Shown: positions 1 through 9,558 of the stretch, piece after piece
Numbering within the stretch: the first letter of the stretch is position 1
Layout: each line of letters opens with the position of its first letter
Assembly: GCF_963422355.1 (NCBI RefSeq)
Contig: NC_085095.1
Location: 5,426,327-5,490,326 of the forward strand
Origin: Corticium candelabrum
Lineage: Eukaryota > Porifera > Homoscleromorpha > Homosclerophorida > Plakinidae
Length of the DNA stretch: 64,000 nt
Reading direction: 5' to 3'
Position numbers and translations under genes: made by a program
The notes under the pieces: generated by a model
The model's database searches: none
What the model was told of the DNA's origin: nothing
Seen by the model: only the letters and a program-made list of their open reading frames with translations

Positions 1-713
1 TGTGTACCGTTGTCAGAAATGAGGACTTCCGGTATGCCATATCGAGAGAAGTGTTGTTTCATTTTCCTGATGACATCATCTGAAGTTGTTGCTTGTAGTC
101 TGTCAATCTCCCAGAAATTACTGTAGTAGTCAGTAACTATGAGATAATCACGGCCCTTGAATTTGAGTAGATCTGCTCCTACTTTTGCCCATGGTCTTGG
201 AGATACCTCGTGTGCTAACAACGGTTCCTTCTGTTGCTTGTTGTCATAGTCTCGACATATGGAGCATTTCTGTACATGATTTCTAATATGGCTTGTCATA
301 CCCGGCCAATAGAGTGCTTCTCTGGCTCTTCTAATGGAAGCATTTGCTCCCATATGTGAACTATGCATTCGTTCTAGAGCAAATTTTCAAGCTGCTTGTG
401 GCACCACTAGTGTATTTCCTTTCAAAACCATTCCTTGGTGCACGGTCAATTCATCCCGAATGTCGTAATATGGTGTAATGTATGATGGAAGACCGTACTT
501 CGTGTCTGGCCATCCTTGTATGATGTATTGCTGTAGTTCTTGTAAGCTCTGATCTTCTTGAGTAGCATTTTGAATGGTTTGTAGTGTAGTGCTTGCCACC
601 AGCAAGTGATTGATCATGTTGACCTGCTCCAGTCCTTTCTCCCAATCACTGTGCTGCTGCATGCTCTCTGTCTTGTTTGCATCTACATCATATGCTAGGT
701 ATGCTCGCGACAA
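1..713 (-). pseudogene. Ty3/gypsy integrase, N-terminal half, cut by window edge
   Basis: After one in-frame stop near 399 the frame reads an HHCC zinc domain (H-S-S-H then CSICRDYD at about 245-370). The catalytic core follows, with GADLLKFKGRDYLIVTDYYS (first Asp) and ending at GIPEVLISDNGTQ (second Asp) at base 1. The remaining core and chromodomain or tail lie outside the window. The enzyme inserts element DNA into the host genome; this copy is interrupted. Confidence 0.85.
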
Positions 714-2145
714 AGTGTCTGCCAGATATAACTATTTACCTGGACGATATTGAATGTCAATTGAATACTTCTGTAATCGCATAAGCATTCTCTGCAAACG
801 CTTTGGCGCAGATTGCAATGGTTTCTTGTGTATGGTAACAAGAGGCTTGTGATCCGATTCAATTGTAATGTCGCGTCCATAGGTGTAGGTATGAAATTTC
901 TCCATAGCATATACAATTGCCAACATTTCCTTCTCAATCTGAGCGTACTGCTTCTCAGTTTCAGTCAACGCTCTGCTTGCATATGCTATTGGACCTCTAC
1001 TTTGCATAAGCACAGCGCCCAGTCCTGTCTGAGAGGCGTCACATTGGATTGTAGTTGGCAACTTTCCATCAAAGTATTGTAAGACAGGTGTCTGTGTGAC
1101 TGCTGCTTTAATCTTGTCAAAAGCTTGCTGATGCTCTTCATTCCATTGCCACTGAATGCTTTGTTTCGTTAGTTGTCTCAATGGTTCACATAGGTCCGAG
1201 AGGTGACCTAAGAATCGTGATAAATAGCCAGTCATTCCAATGAAACGACGTATTCCTGCAACATTCGTAGGCCTTGGCATCTTTTAGATCGCTTCTTTTC
1301 TTGCGGAATCTGACAGTAGCCCATCTGACGAGAGTACATGTCCCATGTATTTCACCTTCTGTGTTGCTATTTGACATTTCTCTCCATTGAGCTTGATGCC
1401 TTTCTCCTGACATGCATCCAGTAACGCTGTCAAATTCTTGTCATGATCCTCTCTAGCAATAGCTTCTGTAGATCCCTTGCCAATTATCAAAATGTCATCT
1501 GCTACTGTATACACACCTCGAATTCCTTGAATGGCTGCATTCAATCGCTCCTGGAATATCTCTCTGGTGCTGTAGATACGCCAAATCGTAGCCTCTTCCA
1601 ACGATATTTTCCAAAGGGTGTACCAAATGAGGTAAGCTTACTACTTTGATCATCAAGACTTAAATGCCAGAATCCATTCCTCACGTCTAGCACACTGAAT
1701 ATTCGTGCTTCTGCTAGTTCTGGTAACAGGTCTTCTAGGGTAGGCATGAGATATTGACTTCGAATGAGAGCTCTGTTGAGAGGTTTAGGATCGATGCATA
1801 CTCTAATCTTGCCATTTGGTTTCTTTACCGTGACTAGACTGGAAATCCAATCTGTCGGCTGCTCTTCTTTTGCTATAACTCCCATTTCTTCCATTCGTTG
1901 TAGCTCCTTCTGCAGCTGCTCTTTGATACTATAGGCACTCTCCTAACTGGTTGTTTTGTAGGCATGATCGTCTCATCCACCGTCAGATGTACCTTGCCTG
2001 CTAATCGTCCCAGTTCTCCTTGGAAGACCAATGGATATTTCTGCATCACACTCTCTTTTGTCATTGGTTTCGTCTTGTGCCTTTGTTGTTTTTGCTGAGT
2101 GGTGATAGCTTGCACATTCTCCATATTCAGCTGTATAAGGCCCAT
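714..2145 (-). pseudogene. Reverse transcriptase and RNase H of Ty3/gypsy element (broken frames)
   Basis: Frame segments 2145-1873, 1894-1541, 1601-1284 and 1280-732 together read as a gypsy RT followed by RNase H. Visible landmarks are the pre-RT strand KVHLTVDE, the VTVKKPNGKIRVC block, FSVLDVRNGFWH with the first catalytic Asp, and VADDILI, the gypsy form of the YxDD box. The RNase H has TIQCDASQTGLGAVL and ESDHKPL. Two frameshifts lie inside the RT, with in-frame stops at about 1281 and 729. The thumb sequence resumes in frame immediately after the 1281 stop, so that is a simple nonsense change. Confidence 0.88.
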
Positions 2146-2313
2146 TTCTTGCGCTTAGGAAGCTCCAATAATCGACTCTGTTCCAGCGTCGTCAACAACC
2201 ACAAACTTGCTTTGAAAAACATTCCCATTCTTTGGATTTCTCACTTCTAATGTGCCCAGAGGCTTCCTGCTTCCGTCATACAGCCACTTGCTTTGTTTGC
2301 TCTAAACGCGTTG

Positions 2314-2625
2314 CTATGGGCATATTCTGTCGCCTAATGACGTTACACGTGCACCTGTGTCAATTTGAAACTTGATCTGCCGTCGTTTGACACGTAGGTT
2401 AGCATACAATCTGTTCGGATATGTTGTAGCGGAGTCATCTAGCACATTGACTGACTCATCATCGTCTGGAGTCAACGTCAAACTCACCAATCTGTCATTT
2501 CCGTATTCTGGACTATCTGTGTCACTGCTTGACATATCACCTTCGACAAGGTGTAGCTTCGCTATGCTCTTTTTCTTGGTCGTCGCTGTTGCTTTCGACT
2601 TGCACATGTGAGTAAAATGATTCAT
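2314..2625 (-). pseudogene. Retroviral-type aspartic protease of Ty3/gypsy element
   Basis: The frame continues from the zinc knuckle through an acidic, Ser/Asp-rich linker into FQIDTGARVTSL, which contains the D-T-G-A catalytic motif of retropepsins. The frame stops shortly after (around 2314), before the flap and second hydrophobic motif, so the domain is truncated by a frameshift. In an active element this enzyme cleaves Gag-Pol. Confidence 0.75.
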
Positions 2626-3422
2626 CTTGTGGCACGCTTGACATTGTTTCCCAAATGCCTTGCAGTATTGTCGTCCACGCCTGTGACATTTACCACGATA
2701 TTTGCATACTTTCTCACCTTCGCTCGTCTTGCTTCGCGTTGGTCCTCGGCTTGCATTGCTGTTTCGCTATCTCTGCGCTCTCACGGCCATCGCATGCACT
2801 GTATCATGTGCAGACATATCTTTCATCTGCAATGCTGTAGTTTCACTCGCTCTGCATATTAAAATACACTCAGACAGTGTCAGTTCCCTCTTCTGTAGGA
2901 GTTGCTTCCGGAGGGCGTCATCTCTCACTCCTACTACTATTCGATCTCTCAATAGAGCGTCGTGCATAGTACCAAACTGACATGTCTTGGCTAATTCTAT
3001 GAGGTTAGTCAAAAAGTTATCGAATGACTCACCGTCTTGCTGTGTTTTGCCATTGAATCGAAACCGTTCATAGATAACGTTGATTTCTCCCAGACAGTAC
3101 TTTTGCATCTTGTCTAGCACTCGGTCAAGATCTCCTTTCTCTGCTTCGTCAGCAAAAGGTAGTGCATTGTAAATCCGGAGAGCTTCGTAGCCAATGCATG
3201 TTGTAATGTTGCCATTCGGTGCTCTTTCCTTTCCGGCTGTCTGAGATTCGTGAGAACTTCGTAAGAGTCCCATATCTGGCGAAACTCTCTCCAGTTTTGC
3301 GACAGATTTCCTCTTACCACCAGCGGTCGAGGTAGAGGGATTCGGCTTTGCGGACTAGCCGGTCGAGCTGCCTCCGCTTGTGCTGCTTCTTCTGCAACTG
3401 GAGCGTCCGGTTGTTCAGCCAT
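2610..3422 (-). pseudogene. gag of Ty3/gypsy element (frameshifted)
   Basis: The likely start at 3422 opens an alanine/proline-rich N-terminus, followed by a capsid-like block (NWREFRQIWDSY). One frameshift around 3150-3270 moves to the second frame, which carries the capsid C-terminal part (for example FDNFLTNLIELAKTC and LRDRIVVGVRDDALR). A nucleocapsid zinc knuckle follows at about 2585-2640, spaced Cx2Cx4Hx4C (CQACHKMNHFTHMC), with a degenerate cysteine/histidine cluster before it. The product would package element RNA. The frameshift means this copy cannot make a full Gag. Confidence 0.8.
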
Positions 3423-3472
3423 CCTTTACACTGCTTCTAGAATAGCGTGTGTAGCGTGACGGTGTCGCTGCA

Positions 3473-3488
3473 CCACTCACTGTCACCA
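3473..3488 (-). other. Candidate tRNA primer-binding site
   Basis: On the minus strand the sequence TGGTGACAGTGAGTGG directly follows the CA that would end the LTR and lies about 50 bases upstream of the gag ATG (3422). A TGG start immediately after the LTR is the usual primer-binding layout, because it pairs with the CCA end of a tRNA. I cannot name the tRNA from memory. Confidence 0.4.
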
Positions 3489-3922
3489 TGTAACGTGGTG
3501 CGTCCGTATTCTAGGCGTACACGTTAATTAAGAAGTCTCTATTACAATCAACACACTACGTTTATACAGTACGCTAATTGGGTTGCCCCATACAGTTGAC
3601 AAGACAAAACCAACAATTTGGTGAAAGAAAACCATCTAATGAGCCTATCGACAGATATGACTCAAACGGAGTTATAGAAACGAGATGGCAACCACTGACT
3701 GAGATATGATACTCTGCGACCGAGGACGGATGCTGTCGTGAGCAGCTATAGGTCTGGCTGCAGCTACTTGGCAGAGAACGAGTGATCGAGACCGAGAAAA
3801 GATCCGGGACTCTCTAGGATCGGTGTCACAGGAAATCCTATCAGTCTGTGTATTCGGTATCTTGTGTATTACACGGCAGACCTACATGTAGAAATGTGAG
3901 TGCAACAAACGTTAGCGTAACA
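3489..3922 (-). repeat. Probable 5' LTR of the Ty3/gypsy element
   Basis: The stretch between gag and the collagen duplication has the properties expected of an LTR. It begins TGTAAC next to a likely primer-binding site and can be closed at a CA near 3922 (GCGTAACA). It holds no ORF of note. The partner LTR lies outside the window, so the ends cannot be confirmed by comparison. The last bases (AACACCGG) also occur at the edge of the collagen B arm, which makes the outer limit uncertain by tens of bases. Confidence 0.4.
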
Positions 3923-3989
3923 CCGGAATTGTTGTGTGATAGAACTCCTATAATGCGGATGCAACATTTCGGCTAGACTGTTGTCGTGT

Positions 3990-4159
3990 CATACCGCTTC
4001 TAGGTTCTGTGTGATGCAACATGATTCAACATAGTTACTGCTTGTGGTTTGCCTAAATTGCGGGAATAGATGACATCATCTCTTCGTATATATGTTCTGC
4101 TCTGTGAGTAGCTCGTCATTTGTAGCCACTGATCGGTGTGCAGACGATTGAAGTAAACG
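3990..4159 (+). promoter_or_regulatory. Collagen A promoter/5' region with CRE-like palindrome
   Basis: The 170 bases before the ATG are conserved with the same region of gene B. The clearest shared element is TGACATCATC (4071-4080), half of the palindrome GATGACATCATC and similar to bZIP (CRE/AP-1 class) sites. A TATATAT follows at about 4085, roughly 70 bases before the ATG. In gene B the TATA-like stretch is weaker (TATGTATC). The promoter role is inferred from position and conservation. Confidence 0.5.
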
Positions 4160-5788
4160 ATGAGTACGTTTCTTTGTGTCTTGCTTCTTCTTCGTGCAGC
4201 TGAGCTGTCTCTGGGAAGGACAAACCCTGGGGTAAATAACATTTCTGTTTCGGCTTACAATTTTACTAAAAGTAGAGTTTGCATGTAAAAATGTGCACAT
4301 TTCAAATTAGAGTAGTGCGACTACAGAACTAGAATTAGATTGCGATCAGACAGATGCTAGTTTGTTGTTGTTACTACCATGCAATGCGTGTACGTACACT
4401 ACATCATATGTACTTACTTAAAATGACGTCACATTCTTTGCTGGAACAAAGCGAGCTACATACATCATGTGGAATTTGCGCTCTTTAGAGCTCTAACTAT
4501 ACTGCTAAAGGTTTACAATTTGTACACTATATAGAGCGGACAGAAAACGAAGAGAGACTTAGTTGTTGTTTCGCTATAATGTTACGTATACATGTAGGCG
4601 GCGACTTCCAAGACTTCGCTGGAACCGTGTAAATCTAATGTGTTCGGTCCAAGAGGCTTTCCTGGTCCAATCGGTCAGACTGGAATGCCTGGCGTACCTG
4701 GACCTGCCGGTCCTCCTGGATCGTTAGGAAGAACGGGAGAACCAGTAAGTGCATGGATTGATTGCAACTAAAATTCGTTAATTAAAGGTATATGTATATA
4801 TAACAAGAGCAATGTGAGGATCAGATGTTCTGTGTTTTAGGGTCCCGTTGGTCCTCGTGGCTTACCGGGAGAAAGAGGAATGAAAGGTGAAGAAGGAAAG
4901 CTGGGAATAGCACAAAAGGTATTAATAAACGAGACTATATCGTCTATGTATACAAATAGAGTAAGAAAAAAATAAATTTCAGGGTGACTCTGGTACACGC
5001 GGCAAAGCAGGTCCGAAAGGAGACAAAGGAGAGGTGAGAGCAATAAATTTACTTTCTACAATTTATTGTGTTTATATCCTCACGTGAAATACACAAAAAC
5101 AATTTTTAATTTGTTGTGTGTCAACTTAAGCAAGGAGAACGCGGTCTGCAAGGTCTACCTGGACCGGTTCCTACAAAGGACATCGAGAAATTGAAACAAC
5201 TCGTCGGTAACTTGATGAAGAACATGTTGGTGAGTCAAAGTGTTGTATGGCTTCAGCATATGTGTTTTAAGTTTGGTGTTGTGTGTGTTTGTAGTCGATA
5301 CAGCAAAAGGTGTGTCAGTATCGAAGCGATTTCTGCAACTGTGTGAGGCGTGACATGTTGTAATGATTATTATTTAGGTAGTTAATATCAACAACACGTT
5401 GGAGTCTGTAAAGTTGCATGTTGCCTGGAAAGTTGTTAACGACAGCAAGACGCTGAAGTTGCCTAATGGCAATCGAGTCGAGACGACGTTCAGTATATCA
5501 GACTACGGTTACGATTCATCAAAATATGAATTTTATGAAGTGCAAGTGGATGCCCAAACTGCTGGAGATCTGAACCACAGTCCAGAAACTTTAGTAACGT
5601 ACTTCAATTCAAATCAGATTGACCAACCACGGAATTATGGCTTCAAGTCTCTTCGTCGAGTGCATTCTTATCCAATTGAGAAGAAAGTGAGCGCTACTTC
5701 GTTTAAACTCGCGGCTCACACTGGGCATGGGGTAGACAGTGGGTATATCAAATTTACATTAGTGAAATTTCTAGTGGCACTAAAATAG
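4160..5788 (+). CDS. Short-chain secreted collagen-like protein A (7 exons, 290 aa)
   Basis: The exons are 4160-4231, 4598-4744, 4841-4918, 4983-5033, 5131-5229, 5295-5309 and 5378-5788. All junctions are phase 0 with GT-AG ends. Exon 1 encodes a hydrophobic signal peptide ([19 protein letters not shown]). Exons 2-5 encode about 29 Gly-X-Y triplets, with a break at GIAQKG between exons 3 and 4. A short amphipathic helix ([18 protein letters not shown]), probably a trimerising coiled coil, comes next. Exon 6 is a 15-base microexon (SIQQK). Exon 7 encodes a C-terminal domain of about 130 residues, beta-rich in look, that I do not recognise. The predicted product is a small secreted trimer with collagen stalk and C-terminal heads, the layout of C1q-type proteins, although the head does not read as C1q. 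Gene B is its inverted paralogue. Confidence 0.88.
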
Positions 5789-5859
5789 ATGTTCGATCGA
5801 GTGACTTTCCTACGGAGACCATTAGACGGTTGACGCTATGTGAATGAGTACACGTCATG

Positions 5860-5865
5860 AATAAA
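5860..5865 (+). terminator. Polyadenylation signal of collagen A
   Basis: AATAAA lies 72 bases after the stop codon. The same hexamer sits at the matching place in gene B, which supports its use. Confidence 0.7.
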
Positions 5866-6439
5866 GTGTTAGACTAACTGACGTTTTGCCAACTCCAATC
5901 TCTAAACTTGGTCATCGCGTGCATCCTATGAGCCAAAAGATTCTCGACGAGTCTTTGCTGCATGTTTGCATGCTACGTAGCTGCATTTGCATTCATGCTC
6001 CTGGTTGTGTCCCTCGAACAATCTAGAGTCACCATGCATAATGGTTTGCTAGATCGTTGCCTGCCCATCGCTTCCACATGCACGCTACAGTGCAGACTAC
6101 AAAAAAGTGATGCAAACTTGGACAATTTAGCGACTTTTTACTGAAAGTTTGTGAATACCATGCATAGTATACACTGACGTCTCATTACCAGATGAATGTC
6201 ATATCTACAACATAGCATCATCGGTATATGGCAAGAGAGAGGCTTGCTTCGCTGGCCAATTATATGTGTACTTATGAGGAACACGAAACCTATCAATTAC
6301 ATCCTGTATGTTCAAGAAAGATATTCTGAGATGTTGTTTACAGCTAGCAAACGTATCCAAGTTTGCATCCTAATCAGCGTCAGTTCTAGAGTTGAAATGC
6401 ATGTCTAGAGTATTAAGATCTTTAAGAATGATGGCTGTC
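5866..6439. other. Inner end of arm A and start of spacer; no gene seen
   Basis: Bases up to about 6175 belong to the inverted duplication and are non-coding in both copies. The next 260 bases show no convincing coding potential or known repeat. Confidence 0.5.
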
Positions 6440-6755
6440 TCAGTTTGCTGTCTTGCACACTAACTAAGTTAATTAATTAAAGTGCATTTCCAAGCATTAA
6501 TTGTTACGTATTTAGACCAACATATTTCCTTGGGAAAGACGGCAACTTGTGTTGCTACAGAACTTGTATTGGCTCTTTTGCATGGTTGTGCAGCGTCGAA
6601 CATGCTGCATGCGTCGCAGCTACGAACGTAGTTTCGAATAGTCGCATCCATTCCGACCCAGTACATTCGCGGGCACGGCGTATATATGTATTTTCGCCAA
6701 GATGCACTGACTGGACGTTTGTGACCATTTTATGTTGCATGCTGTGAGGTACCAC
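6440..6755 (-). pseudogene. Ty3/gypsy integrase zinc-domain remnant
   Basis: Two overlapping minus-strand frames together read as an HHCC integrase segment: HLGENTYIRRAREC, then MYWVGMDATIRNYVRSCDAC after one frameshift near 6675. The MYWxGM...CxxC pattern is typical of Ty3/gypsy integrases. Together with 8050-8960 it forms the remains of one element that has lost most of its body. It differs in sequence from the copy at 1-3922. Confidence 0.72.
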
Positions 6756-7071
6756 AATGCGTTCTCCTCTGAAGAGAAGACCATTGGCATATACAGTTCC
6801 TTCCTTAATGAAAAGTATGTTCGCGCGCGCTAAATGGCTTCGGGCCAGTTACAAACTTGACTATGTTCTGTAGTAAATTTATCCTGGGCGGTAGCGTCAC
6901 GAAGACGACTGACTGTTGCCTCAAGCAGCTGCAGGAAACTGTTTTAACAAGATCCAGTGAAGACATGCACCTCTCCTAGAAACGCTATACATAGTGTTTG
7001 CATCCAAAGATTCCGGAACAGAGGCATAGATAGAACCTCAGTCAGAGGAATTTCCAAATAGTAATTATAGT

Positions 7072-7243
7072 GTATAAGCTCAAATAAGCCTCGCAGCATA
7101 AATAGGACCCCCACCCAGCCCCGCATCCACAACTTGCTGGAATAAATAAGTCCCACGGCGTAAATAAGCCCCGCATCTTATTAAGCCCCACTTCCGCAAC
7201 TAGCTAAAAGAAATAAGCCCGCGGGGACTATTTGAGCTTATAC
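7072..7243. mobile_element. Small MITE with 15-base terminal inverted repeats
   Basis: GTATAAGCTCAAATA at 7072-7086 is matched by its reverse complement at 7229-7243. The interior repeats AATAAGCCCCGC-type blocks and has no ORF. The right flank (ACGGTATA) and the TATTTGAGC motif resemble the end of the element at 24301-24759, so the two may be related. Confidence 0.6.
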
Positions 7244-7639
7244 GGTATATACGCTTGTACTGGCCACACAATCACACCCGTCATAATGAGTGCATGCAGT
7301 TAAATAAAGAATATGGCAGCATATTTAATTAACTGGACACTACCAAAACAATTCTGCTTTTGAACTTTAAATCTATACTTTTCAGTACTTTACGTAGTCA
7401 ATACTATATCTTACTACATCTAGATAGTTAGTATAATTATCACTTCTTTATTTAAACAGATAAAACAACAAACTATAAACTTTCTCTGTCAATTTGTACC
7501 TCATCCTCTACCAATTTGTATTTCAAAGTAAGGCAAGTATTCTGCGGTGTTTAAGAGCACGAGATATTAACATCCTCATGCATCAAAGTCTATTTTTTAT
7601 CATAATGAATATGCATTAGTGACAAGTCACTAAGTATGT

Positions 7640-7970
7640 CCTCTCCCACGACCGGCCGCATGTACGTATTGCGTCAACCTAAAGAGATAATGCTTTCTTT
7701 CGCACTCACGTGTTGCCACAGGAAGTGTAGACAGCTGCTGAAGGGAGCAATAAATATTTGAAACTGGCATTTTCTTGCAAGAAGAAGTGCTGCTTGTAGA
7801 ATGTCTGGTAGTTTTTCATATAAGAATACCTTCCATTTGCACTCCCACAGTCTTAATTCTGCGTTTATGTTGCTGTCATTTTGGAAAGATAGGTCATCTT
7901 TATTAAACTCTACAAGATCTTTGATCAATGGCTTATGCTTAGACTCAGGTAACCCAAAATTATCGGACAC
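7640..7970 (-). pseudogene. hAT-family transposase C-terminal fragment
   Basis: The minus frame from 7970 reads ELRLWECKWKVFL..LPDILQAAL, matching the ELxLWxxKW region that precedes the hAT dimerisation domain. After a frameshift near 7750 a second frame reads STLPVATRECERKHYLFRL, the LPVATxECERSFSxLRxLK hallmark in decayed form. The N-terminal BED finger and catalytic residues are absent. The fragment lies between RNase H and integrase remnants of a Ty3 element, so it probably inserted into that element. Confidence 0.65.
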
Positions 7971-8049
7971 GCCTACCTAGAGAAATAGTTTTTGGACAAC
8001 GCGAAAACATCCTTATCTACGACCCCGCCGAAAATATGCCCATTCGCAA

Positions 8050-8960
8050 AGTGTAGTCTGGATTTGTGGTAATATGTGTATCAAGATGTCTTTGAAGACG
8101 GAGCATCATCCACTGTATTCGTGGAAGAGCCAGATAAAGCGACCTCTTTACAATAATTATTGCCTGCAAAGGTTTGTGATCCGTCTCTACTCTGACGGGG
8201 CGGCCGTAAGTGTATTGATCAAAATGTTTAGGACTAAAGATGATTCCGAGGAACGCCTTTTCTACTTGCCCGTACCGATGTTCCTAAATTATAGACGACA
8301 TGCATGGCATGACGGCATGGCGTATGCAATTGGATAATTATCTTGCAGCAAAACAGCACCGAGCCCTGATTCATCGGTTTGCAACACAAGCTCCTTGCAT
8401 GTACGAATCGAAATAGTGAAGAACAGGTACTGTCATCAGCTAGAGTTGACTTCAAAGCGCAGAAGGCTTGCTCTTCGGCGTCTGTTCATTTCCATTAGAC
8501 ACTTTCATGGGTAAGGTTGCAAAGAGGAGCACAAAGTTCTGTTAGATTGGGCACAAATTGTGTCAGATCCGTCGCAACTTCGAGCAATCGACGATTTCTT
8601 GGAATATCAATAGGACGCCGAATTTGTATATAAAATGCTTTAATCTTTTGCGAACTTGGCTTGAGACGACTCACTGCAACTGTGAAACGCGAAATTGTAA
8701 CTATAGTCGGTACTTAGCTAAATGTTGGAATCCCAGCATCGTTTTAGAAAAGCATGCATTCTTGCGGCGAAGTTAGCAATGGCAGCGGCCTCTGATGACA
8801 CTTCCCCGACAATGAGAATGTTTTCGGCAACAATTTAGAATCCCTGCATCCCTTCCAACGCTTCCTGCAACTTGCGTTGAAAGATTTCTGGCGCTGGTGC
8901 TATGCATGCTAAATGGATAGGCTCTAGTAATGAATGCTAAGTTATGTGGTTCTGCATTTT
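8050..8960 (-). pseudogene. Ty3/gypsy RT-RNase H remnant, heavily mutated
   Basis: Minus-strand fragments in several frames read, in order: RT end (APAPEIFQRKLQEALEGM, about 8920-8850), connection (DLTQFVPNLTELCAPL, about 8570-8520), RNase H core (LVLQTDESGLGAVLLQD, about 8400-8340) and RNase H end (YTYGRPVRVETDHKPLQAI, about 8215-8160). Many stops and frameshifts make it a dead copy. It continues downstream in the integrase remnant at 6440-6755. Confidence 0.78.
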
Positions 8961-9481
8961 TACTTATTCTCATATTTCTGTAAAGTTGTTTGTTGATGTT
9001 TGTTGGTGTGTTTGTAGATGTTCATGTCCACCAGAATCCCGTGACCAATGCAAATATTTATTAATGTATACTATAGTATTTACAAACTTTCAGTAAAACG
9101 TCGCTAAATTGTCCAAGTTTGCATCCATTTTTGTAGTTTGGATGCGCCACTGATTTAATTAACATATTATTTAATTTAAAACTAATAAAAAGGGGCGTGT
9201 CTCTTAGCAGCGTAAAGTCTAGCCCCCCCCCCCATTTCAAGAAGTCACGCTACGCCCTTGCTTAAATTCACTGAAGTGTACAGATGGAAGCGACGGACAA
9301 CGATCTAGCAAACCATGAGACATGGTGACTCTAGATTGTTGGAGGGACACAATTAAGAGCTGCAAATGCAGCTAGCATACAAACATGCAACAAAGACGTC
9401 GAGAGTCTTTTGGCTCGTAGGATCGATGAACGCGGTAACCAGACTTACCGTTAGCAAAACGGCAATAAGTTTGAATTACAC

Positions 9482-9487
9482 TTTATT
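9482..9487 (-). terminator. Polyadenylation signal of collagen B
   Basis: The minus-strand AATAAA lies 72 bases beyond the stop codon of gene B, the same spacing as in gene A. Confidence 0.7.
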
Positions 9488-9558
9488 CATGACTTGTACT
9501 TACTCACATAGCGTCAACAATCTATTGGTCTTCGTAGGAAAGTCACTCGATCGAACAT

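Larger units (their letters stand above)
1..3922 (-). mobile_element. Ty3/gypsy LTR retrotransposon, degenerate, truncated by the window edge
   Basis: Read on the minus strand, the order is LTR, primer-binding site, gag with zinc knuckle, aspartic protease, reverse transcriptase, RNase H, then integrase. This is the Ty3/gypsy order. All domains are recognisable, but the reading frame is broken by at least three premature stops (about 1281, 729 and 399) and by frameshifts in gag (about 3150-3270), the protease end (about 2315) and the RT (about 1900-1940 and 1545-1600). The copy is therefore inactive by itself. The integrase runs off base 1, so the second LTR is not visible. The right boundary abuts the collagen A duplication arm, so the element probably inserted at or near that edge. 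The family assignment is firm; the exact outer LTR base is not. Confidence 0.9.
3915..6175 (+). repeat. Arm A of an inverted duplication containing collagen gene A
   Basis: This segment matches the reverse complement of about 9065-11425 over its whole length: upstream region, all exons and introns, polyadenylation site, and about 300 bases of 3' flank. Shared flank landmarks include TTGTTGTGTGAT at the outer edge and TTTAGCGAC near the inner edge. Similarity is high in coding parts and lower, with small indels, in introns. Confidence 0.88.
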
